NCBI GenBank assembly: GCA_039029935.1
Contig: JBCCFC010000933.1
Span: 1-5,648, forward strand
Direction: 5' to 3'
Source: G039029935 sp039029935
GTDB taxonomy: Bacteria > Chloroflexota > Anaerolineae > Caldilineales > Caldilineaceae
DNA: 5,648 nucleotides
Shown here: piece after piece, positions 1 through 4,280 of the stretch
Position numbering within the stretch: position 1 is the stretch's first letter
Layout: each line of letters opens with the position of its first letter
The notes under the pieces: model-generated
What the model was told of the DNA's origin: nothing
Seen by the model: the letters and a program-made list of their open reading frames with translations, nothing else
Databases searched by the model: none
Position numbers and translations under genes: made by a program

Positions 1-540
1 AGTTCGTCTATGATGCTATACTGTTCTGTTTAACTCTTTCTTAAAATTAAGACAATCTGATCTTGTCTGGACATGATTAGCTTAAGGATTAGGTAATGCT
101 TGCGTCATGATAGTTGATAGAAATCTCAAAAACTGTAGCACCGAATACGGCTTTACAGACCGTTATTCTACGCTGAAATTTCTATATTTTATCAACCATA
201 TCTTACAACGAACTTACGTGTCGGACGTTCCATCTTTGTTTACTGTTTGCTTAATCAAATGCGATGTGGCAATACTTTTAGCCAATTTGATGGGCTGTTG
301 ACCAGTTCGCTTTCAGACGTTATGCTGACTCCGCGTTTTGCCGATTGATAGGAAGTTGACGTTTTGCCTACTGCTTTGAAACTATATTGAAACCATATCA
401 ATACGACACCTTAAACTTGCTTCCCCTCACTCAATAAGACACAAGGATATGCAGGAACTGCTAAGGCATTTGTCTTGAGTTATTCAGTTATTTGTCTTGA
501 TTGAAAAAGTGAAGGTACCCAAAGTGAAGACTAATGATGA

Positions 541-580
541 ATTGTTGAATTGTTGAATTGTTGAATTATTGAATTATTAA
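541..580. repeat. Octamer tandem repeat, five units
   Basis: Three exact copies of ATTGTTGA (541-548, 549-556, 557-564) are followed by ATTATTGA (565-572) and ATTATTAA (573-580). The preceding 533-540 (AATGATGA) looks like a further degenerate unit. The period is 8, not a multiple of three, and no supported gene covers it. It resembles the octamer repeat at 2021-2068, which also has a TTGA core repeated every 8 bases. Function unknown. Confidence 0.9.
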
Positions 581-655
581 TGTTTGCAAGAGAGTGTACC
601 GAGTCGTCCTGCTGTGACTTTCGTGTTGATTGGATAGGAAAGTGGAAATCAGTAA

Positions 656-674
656 CACAGATTGATTATCTGTG
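656..674. other. Perfect inverted repeat (hairpin or operator candidate)
   Basis: CACAGAT (656-662) and ATCTGTG (668-674) are perfect inverted arms around a 5-base loop, TGATT. No T run follows on either strand, so it does not look like an intrinsic terminator. It lies about 130 bases upstream of the gene at 806 and could be a protein-binding palindrome or a leader-RNA hairpin. A 7-bp palindrome can also occur by chance in an 800-base stretch. Confidence 0.4.
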
Positions 675-805
675 ACACAGGTAGCCAACTTGCGATACCG
701 CCCTTTGCCCGTTTGAATTTTGCCAAAGTGCTTGGCTTCATATAGAGTATCTTCTGCGTATCTTGAAATGATTTTCATCGTTGTTGATAGAGGAGGGTTT
801 TCAGG

Positions 806-1138
806 GTGAATAGAATCATAACAATCCTAACCAATCTGGTCGTGTTTCTCATGTTGCCACTAACTTTTTTGACGGCGATTGCGCTGGCTTTCCGCACACG
901 CGCTGGTGCAACGAATATCGCCAATGGGCTGGGGAACAGTGGCAACAACTTCTATCTCCATGAACCGCGCCATAAATTGGCGCAGATTTTGCTAGAACGC
1001 AATATTGCACCCACTGTCAGTGACGAAACGCTCAAACAGATTTATGATGTGATTGAGCGTCAGGCCGTCGAGGGTGATTTGGATGCGGCGGCGGTTATCT
1101 TTGAGATTGCAAAGCAACAAAATCGCAAAGAAGAATAA
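806..1138 (+). CDS. Small membrane-anchored protein of unknown function, GTG start
   Basis: I do not recognise this 110-residue protein. The GTG start is chosen because a full AGGAGG (791-796) lies 9 bases upstream. Residues about 7-28 (ILTNLVVFLMLPLTFLTAIA) form one hydrophobic segment that should be a membrane helix or uncleaved signal anchor. An arginine-bearing stretch (FRTR, 29-32) follows it. Residues 33-50 are rich in Gly and Asn and look like a flexible linker. Residues about 55-108 look soluble and helical, with an acidic and polar pattern (TLKQIYDVIERQ, DLDAAAVIFEIAKQQ). The protein therefore probably places a small helical domain at the membrane; which side is unclear, because positive charges flank the helix on both ends. 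The MOSC gene begins 23 bases after its stop, so it is probably the first gene of a three-gene operon. A real gene is likely from the strong ribosome site and operon spacing. Confidence 0.75.
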   Translation: MNRIITILTNLVVFLMLPLTFLTAIALAFRTRAGATNIANGLGNSGNNFYLHEPRHKLAQILLERNIAPTVSDETLKQIYDVIERQAVEGDLDAAAVIFEIAKQQNRKEE

Positions 1139-1161
1139 ATTGAAAAGGAACAACCAGTATT

Positions 1162-2040
1162 ATGCATGTATCTGCACTCTACATTTATCCCATCAAATCC
1201 TGCGCGGGCATTTCTGTCCCAGCAGCGACGGTTGACCGCGGTGGCTTTCAACATGACCGCCAGTTTCTTATTGTCGATGAGGAAGGTGTCTTTTTTACAC
1301 AGCGTGAGTACCCCAAGATGGCCTTGATTCAGCCTACGGTTAATGACACACAACTGACCGTTTCGGTACCCTCTGCCGAGCCCCCATTAAAGGGCTCTGT
1401 TGCACCGCTCACCATTGATATTCAGACGATGCCTAGCGACAATCATGCCACACGCTCCGTTGTCATCTGGCGCGACCGCTGTTTGGCCGTTGATCAAGGG
1501 GATGACATTGCGCATTGGCTCAGTGCCTATCTGGGCACAAGTTGTCGTCTAGTAGGGATGGCCGATGAATTTGCGCGTAAAGTAGACCCAGATTATGCCC
1601 ATAGCGATACGGATCAGGTCAGCTACGCCGATGCCTATCCCTATTTGGTGATTACCGAAGCATCGCTTGAACATTTGAACAGCCGACTTGGTACACCGCT
1701 ACCGATGAATCGTTTCCGCCCCAATATTGTCGTGGTGGCCGACGACACCGATGATGCGGCTGTGTATTATCCCCATGTTGAGGACACGTGGCATACCCTC
1801 CGGATTGGCGATGTCCCTTTTGCTGGGGTCAAGTGGTGTGCGCGCTGTGTCGTGACAACGATTGATCAAGAGAAGGGTGTCCAGGGTAAGGAACCGCTGA
1901 CGACCTTGGCGACCTATCGTAATTTGACGCAGCCCAGCACAACAAATCGTGGTGTCATGTTTGGGCATAATTTGTTGCATTTGGACGCAGGTACGGTGCA
2001 TGTTGGGGATGCTGTTCATGTTGAAGAGTTGAAAGGCTGA
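1162..2040 (+). CDS. MOSC domain protein, YcbX/mARC type molybdenum-cofactor enzyme
   Basis: The 292 residues have the full two-part layout of the YcbX/mARC family: an N-terminal MOSC beta-barrel domain (about 1-125) and a C-terminal MOSC domain (about 145-288). Family marks visible are YPIKSC at 9-14, the DRQFLIVDEEG stretch from D32 to G42 followed by TQR (46-48), NRFRPNIVV (183-191) and the CARC motif at C226-C229 followed by TTID and KEPLTTLATYR (243-253). In mARC proteins a cysteine of this motif binds molybdenum. Family members accept the molybdenum cofactor and reduce N-hydroxylated compounds, usually with a separate electron donor. No ferredoxin domain is fused here and no donor gene is visible, so the redox partner must be elsewhere. 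The substrate cannot be told. An AAAAGGAA element (1143-1150) lies 11 bases before the ATG. The 3' end runs into an octamer repeat that encodes the last residues (VEELKG). Likely co-transcribed with both neighbours. Confidence 0.9.
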   Translation: MHVSALYIYPIKSCAGISVPAATVDRGGFQHDRQFLIVDEEGVFFTQREYPKMALIQPTVNDTQLTVSVPSAEPPLKGSVAPLTIDIQTMPSDNHATRSVVIWRDRCLAVDQGDDIAHWLSAYLGTSCRLVGMADEFARKVDPDYAHSDTDQVSYADAYPYLVITEASLEHLNSRLGTPLPMNRFRPNIVVVADDTDDAAVYYPHVEDTWHTLRIGDVPFAGVKWCARCVVTTIDQEKGVQGKEPLTTLATYRNLTQPSTTNRGVMFGHNLLHLDAGTVHVGDAVHVEELKG

Positions 2041-2068
2041 AGGATTGAAGGGTTGAAAGGTTGAAGCA
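2021..2068. repeat. Degenerate octamer tandem repeat spanning a stop codon and leader
   Basis: Six consecutive 8-base units read TTGAAGAG, TTGAAAGG, CTGAAGGA, TTGAAGGG, TTGAAAGG and TTGAAGCA. The first two and a half lie inside the 3' end of the MOSC gene and include its TGA stop (2038-2040); the rest fill the gap before the next gene. The G-rich units (GAAGGG, GAAAGG) resemble ribosome-binding sequence, so the repeat may supply the Shine-Dalgarno element of the gene at 2073. Confidence 0.85.
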
Positions 2069-2072
2069 AATT

Positions 2073-2555
2073 ATGGATATTTATCAATTTTTGGATGAGC
2101 ATGATGTGGCCTATACGCGTTATGATCATCCTGCGGTCTACACAGTTGAAGAGGCCGATGCCCTTGTGCCTGATATGGATGGCATTCATACCAAAAATCT
2201 GTTTCTGCGTGACAAAAAGGGAAAACGTCATTTCCTTGTTGTGGCCGAGGCTCACGCCACTGTGAATCTCAAAGAGTTGGCACAGAAATTGGCTGTTTCC
2301 AATGTAAGCTTTGCTTCCAAAGAGCGATTAATGAAATATCTGGGCATTGAGCCTGGCTCAGTCAGCCCGTTGGCTCTTTTTCATGATAGAGATGTCGGGG
2401 CCGTGGAAGTGGCCTTTGATCGCACCGTGTGGGAATCACCACGCATCTGTAGCCACCCGATGGCCAACACGGCGACGTTGCTGATTGAACTGGATGATTT
2501 ACGCAAATTTTTGACAGCAACAGGGCATGGCAATATAACACTGGTTGATTTTTAG
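2073..2555 (+). CDS. ProXp/YbaK-family trans-editing aminoacyl-tRNA deacylase
   Basis: From the ATG at 2073 this is a 160-residue single-domain protein of the YbaK/ProRS-editing family. Such free-standing domains hydrolyse mischarged tRNAs, typically Ala-tRNA(Pro) in ProXp-ala/PrdX members and Cys-tRNA(Pro) in YbaK members, in the cytosol. Visible marks are the start DIYQFLDEHDVAYTRYDHPAVYT, typical of the family opening, TKNLFLRDKKGKRHFLVV (40-57) with the expected conserved lysine at K41, the GIEPGSVSP loop (91-99) and SHPMANTATL (127-136). The GxxPGSVSP and HPxxNTATL blocks fit the ProXp-ala/PrdX branch better than YbaK, so Ala-tRNA(Pro) is the likelier substrate; this is inference. An in-frame TTG at 2061 would add four residues but sits directly on the GAAAGG (2055-2060), leaving no spacing. 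The ATG at 2073 has that element 12 bases away and GAAG (2063-2066) 6 bases away. It lies 32 bases after the MOSC gene and is followed by a terminator. Confidence 0.88.
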   Translation: MDIYQFLDEHDVAYTRYDHPAVYTVEEADALVPDMDGIHTKNLFLRDKKGKRHFLVVAEAHATVNLKELAQKLAVSNVSFASKERLMKYLGIEPGSVSPLALFHDRDVGAVEVAFDRTVWESPRICSHPMANTATLLIELDDLRKFLTATGHGNITLVDF

Positions 2556-2588
2556 CGAAAAATGGTATAGCCCATTTAACACTGATAT

Positions 2589-2630
2589 GGCCATAGAGAA
2601 TTCCATCCCAAATTCCCTATGGCCTTTTCT
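2589..2630 (+). terminator. Strong intrinsic terminator closing the plus-strand cluster
   Basis: Positions 2589-2602 and 2611-2624 pair over 14 positions with one A-C mismatch (2597/2616); the outer GGCCATAG/CTATGGCC pairing is perfect. The loop is 8 bases (CCATCCCA) and the stem is followed at once by TTTTCT. It starts 33 bases after the editing-protein stop. Its T tail reaches the stop codon (2629-2631) of the convergent gene. A weaker hairpin at 2560-2577 (AAATGG/CCATTT), followed on the minus strand by TTT, may serve the opposing transcript. Confidence 0.85.
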
Positions 2631-3342
2631 ATTTACGGTTTTTTTTGCGCTGTTTGCGTTTAGCCTTTTGCGCTTTCCGATCCCGCTTGGGTCTTGCGAC
2701 AGATGAGCGTCTGCCCTCAGTCTGCTCTAATGAATCTTGGTCAAGCGCATTGGCCGAAACAATGCTATGTGGATTCTCATTTTCATCCACAGCATACATC
2801 GCAGGCTCACCATTCCATGTTTCAAAAAACATATTGTCATCTTCACCATCGCGATTAATTGCCAACGTTGCCCTAAACGTAACATCCCCCTGACTATTTT
2901 CGCTGATCCATTCCTCATCAATAATGACCGTTGGACATGATGGGCAGAAGCGCCCCGCAGGTGCAAGCATCATACGTGGGTTGCCTGTCGTCGAGTAGAG
3001 GATATAGGCGTACTTGTCTTCTGTAGTGGCTTGACAGCGAGGGCAAACATCGGCATCGCCCACAAATGCATAGGAGTAGCCATGCTTGATGTCCCCCTCA
3101 AATACGGGGGGAGAGGCCATCTCATCTTTGAACGTACCTTCTTCAAGCGACCCGTCTTCAAACTTGGCAATCAACTGATTTTTCATATCATCATCAAGCA
3201 GATCCCACATCTCAGCAAACTGCTCTTCAGTCAGATTTGTATCACCCGTTTCGTCTGCGTTCTTTTTTGCCTGCTCCATCAATGCCATGAGCTTGGCTTC
3301 TTTTGAATCGGGGGAGAAGAATCTTTGCATCAACTTGAACAT
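2629..3342 (-). CDS. Zinc-ribbon-like protein with basic tail, downstream paralog of a tandem pair
   Basis: I do not recognise a named family for this 237-residue protein. It is a paralog of the gene just upstream (3400-4107): by hand, 39 of 68 columns match over residues 79-146. Shared blocks include PVFEG, IKHGY, FVG, CPTVxIDEExI, TWNG and DENxNP. Four cysteines, C100-x2-C103 and C133-x2-C136, are spaced like a zinc ribbon, so metal binding is likely but inferred. The N-terminus shares MFKxxQxxFS with the paralog; residues about 13-76 are acidic, probably helical and not shared. The C-terminus ends in a strongly basic tail, QKAKRKQRKKNRK (225-237), suited to binding nucleic acid, ribosomes or an acidic surface. 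No signal peptide or membrane segment is seen. The start is supported by AAGGGGG at 3350-3356, 7 bases upstream of the ATG. The 57-base gap to the upstream paralog suggests co-transcription. Confidence 0.85.
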   Translation of the reverse strand: MFKLMQRFFSPDSKEAKLMALMEQAKKNADETGDTNLTEEQFAEMWDLLDDDMKNQLIAKFEDGSLEEGTFKDEMASPPVFEGDIKHGYSYAFVGDADVCPRCQATTEDKYAYILYSTTGNPRMMLAPAGRFCPSCPTVIIDEEWISENSQGDVTFRATLAINRDGEDDNMFFETWNGEPAMYAVDENENPHSIVSANALDQDSLEQTEGRRSSVARPKRDRKAQKAKRKQRKKNRK

Positions 3343-3360
3343 AGTTATTCCCCCTTGAGC

Positions 3361-3387
3361 AGGTAGTGCAGGTAGTGCAGGTAGTGC
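3361..3387. repeat. Nonamer tandem repeat, three exact units, between the paralogs
   Basis: AGGTAGTGC occurs three times in a row (3361-3369, 3370-3378, 3379-3387), followed by AG. It lies in the 57-base gap between the two minus-strand paralogs, just upstream of the ribosome site (3350-3356) of the second gene. A change in copy number would alter the distance between the first gene's stop and the second gene's ribosome site in 9-base steps. Confidence 0.9.
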
Positions 3388-3399
3388 AGATAATTCGGT

Positions 3400-4107
3400 C
3401 TACCGCTTACGATTTTTCTTGCGTTGCTTACGCTTGGCCTTCTGTACATTTTTCTCCTGCTTAGATTTCCCCTGTGGCTTTGAACGAGCAAATTCCATGA
3501 CATCAATCTCTCCGGCTGCACTGATTCCTTCGGGATTGCCGTTTTCGTCAAACACATAGATCGATTCCTTCCCATTCCAAGTGGAAAAGAGCTGAGGCTC
3601 ATCACCATGAGGGCTGATCCCCAAGATGGCTCTATATTTAAACCCTCCTCGAACGTTATCTCGTATCATCTCCTCATCAATCACCACAGTCGGACAGGCG
3701 ACACAGAAATGTGCAGGTGCAAACATCGCCCGTGTACCCTGCTTGGTTGCATAGAGCGTATGGGTGTGTAGTCGTTCTGTCGGTGATTGGCATTGAGGGC
3801 ATAGGTCCGAACGCCCCACAAATTGCCGTGTGTAGCCATGCTTAATTTCCCCCTCAAACACGGGATAATCAAACTCTTTTTGCATTTGCGCAACCAACTG
3901 ACTCCGCTCTCGCTCTCGAACGCCTCCGATTACATCTTCAATATTTACCACTTTAATCTCAGAGGAGTCAGTGTCGCCAGGAGGATTCGCTGGATAGTCA
4001 ACTGCATTCGCACTCCGCCGTACCTGTTTTCTTTGCTCAGCGCGTTCACGAAGCCTATCCTCTTCTGCTTCTGGTGACGAAAATGTATTTTGTAGCCATT
4101 TGAACAT
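3400..4107 (-). CDS. Zinc-ribbon-like protein with basic tail, upstream paralog of a tandem pair
   Basis: This 235-residue protein is the promoter-proximal member of the paralog pair and also matches no family I can name. Its four cysteines are C103-x2-C106 (CPQC) and C135-x2-C138 (CVAC). The second pair leads into CPTVVIDEEMI, nearly identical to the paralog's CPTVIIDEEWI. Residues about 15-35 are highly charged and rich in Arg and Glu, and probably helical; residues 36-56 look disordered (Pro, Asp, Ser). The 28-residue gap between the cysteine pairs is one shorter than the paralog's. The tail QKAKRKQRKKNRK (222-234) plus a final Arg is the same 13 residues as in the paralog, although 9 of the 13 codons differ. 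AGAGGAAG (4113-4120) lies just upstream of the ATG, and a near-consensus promoter stands at 4158-4186. Zinc binding and nucleic-acid or ribosome contact through the tail are reasonable inferences only. Confidence 0.85.
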   Translation of the reverse strand: MFKWLQNTFSSPEAEEDRLRERAEQRKQVRRSANAVDYPANPPGDTDSSEIKVVNIEDVIGGVRERERSQLVAQMQKEFDYPVFEGEIKHGYTRQFVGRSDLCPQCQSPTERLHTHTLYATKQGTRAMFAPAHFCVACPTVVIDEEMIRDNVRGGFKYRAILGISPHGDEPQLFSTWNGKESIYVFDENGNPEGISAAGEIDVMEFARSKPQGKSKQEKNVQKAKRKQRKKNRKR

Positions 4108-4157
4108 ATATACTTCCTCTACTGATTATGCGGTACAATTTATGGGCAACACTACAT

Positions 4158-4186
4158 AGTATACTGGTCGCCTAAGCTTACGTCAA
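4158..4186 (-). promoter_or_regulatory. Sigma70-like promoter for the paralog pair
   Basis: On the minus strand, TTGACG (4181-4186) and TATACT (4158-4163) are separated by exactly 17 bases, each one mismatch from consensus. Transcription would start near 4151, giving a leader of about 44 bases before the ATG at 4107. This is the best-matching promoter in the window. Confidence 0.75.
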
Positions 4187-4191
4187 TCTAT

Positions 4192-4211
4192 GAACAATAG
4201 AGAATTTGTTC
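4192..4211. promoter_or_regulatory. Inverted repeat between divergent promoters, operator candidate
   Basis: GAACAA (4192-4197) and TTGTTC (4206-4211) are perfect inverted arms separated by 8 bases. The repeat fills the space between the -35 box of the minus-strand promoter (ends 4186) and the -35 box of the plus-strand promoter (starts 4212). That is a natural site for a dimeric regulator acting on both. The arms are only 6 bp, so chance is a real alternative. Confidence 0.35.
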
Positions 4212-4239
4212 TTGATTTGGTTCTCGTTTGTTGTATAAT
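4212..4239 (+). promoter_or_regulatory. Sigma70-like promoter for the AAA-ATPase-like gene
   Basis: TTGATT (4212-4217) and a consensus TATAAT (4234-4239) are separated by 16 bases. The start site would be near 4246, leaving a leader of about 35 bases. That leader carries AGGAG (4271-4275), 5 bases before the ATG at 4281. It stands back to back with the paralog-pair promoter. Confidence 0.7.
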
Positions 4240-4280
4240 AATGCTTCGTTGAATTTTGCTGATTGTTATGAGGAGTGACT

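Larger units (their letters stand above)
1..805. other. Long left-end stretch with no supported gene
   Basis: This stretch is AT-richer than the genes to its right, and I find no convincing coding region on either strand. The longest open frames (64 codons at 107-301 plus, 70 codons at 566-778 minus) lack a ribosome site and resemble no family I know. It contains a weak hairpin (AGACAA 50-55 with TTGTCT 63-68), two copies of ATTTGTCTTGA 22 bases apart (468-478 and 490-500), an octamer tandem repeat (541-580) and a perfect 7-bp hairpin (656-674). The leader and promoter of the gene at 806 should lie at its right end, but no box pair there is close to consensus. The stretch could be plain intergenic DNA or the worn remains of a mobile element; nothing visible decides between these. 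Confidence 0.6.

Noticed and set aside
59..66. Degenerate P-loop in the ATPase (protein residues 59-66) as evidence of inactivation
   Set aside because: RPRRxGKS is the normal form in this family and keeps the GKS core, so it is not a defect.
107..301. 64-codon plus-strand open frame in the left stretch
   Set aside because: No ribosome site at usable distance (the nearest AAGGA is about 18 bases upstream), odd composition rich in Phe, Leu and Cys, and no family resemblance.
541..580. CRISPR-like array
   Set aside because: The units are 8 bases with no spacers between them; this is a simple tandem repeat.
720..746. Promoter for the gene at 806 (TTGCCA with TATAGA)
   Set aside because: The spacer is only 15 bases and the -10 box is weak, so the support is too poor to list as a feature.
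566..778. 70-codon minus-strand open frame
   Set aside because: No Shine-Dalgarno element upstream on that strand (sequence there is CCCTCCTC), and its 3' end is encoded by the octamer repeat region. It may be chance; I could not match it to a family.
2061..2072. TTG start for the editing protein, four residues longer
   Set aside because: The GAAAGG element abuts the TTG with no spacing, while the ATG at 2073 has suitable spacing and gives the normal family N-terminus. The TTG is part of the octamer repeat.
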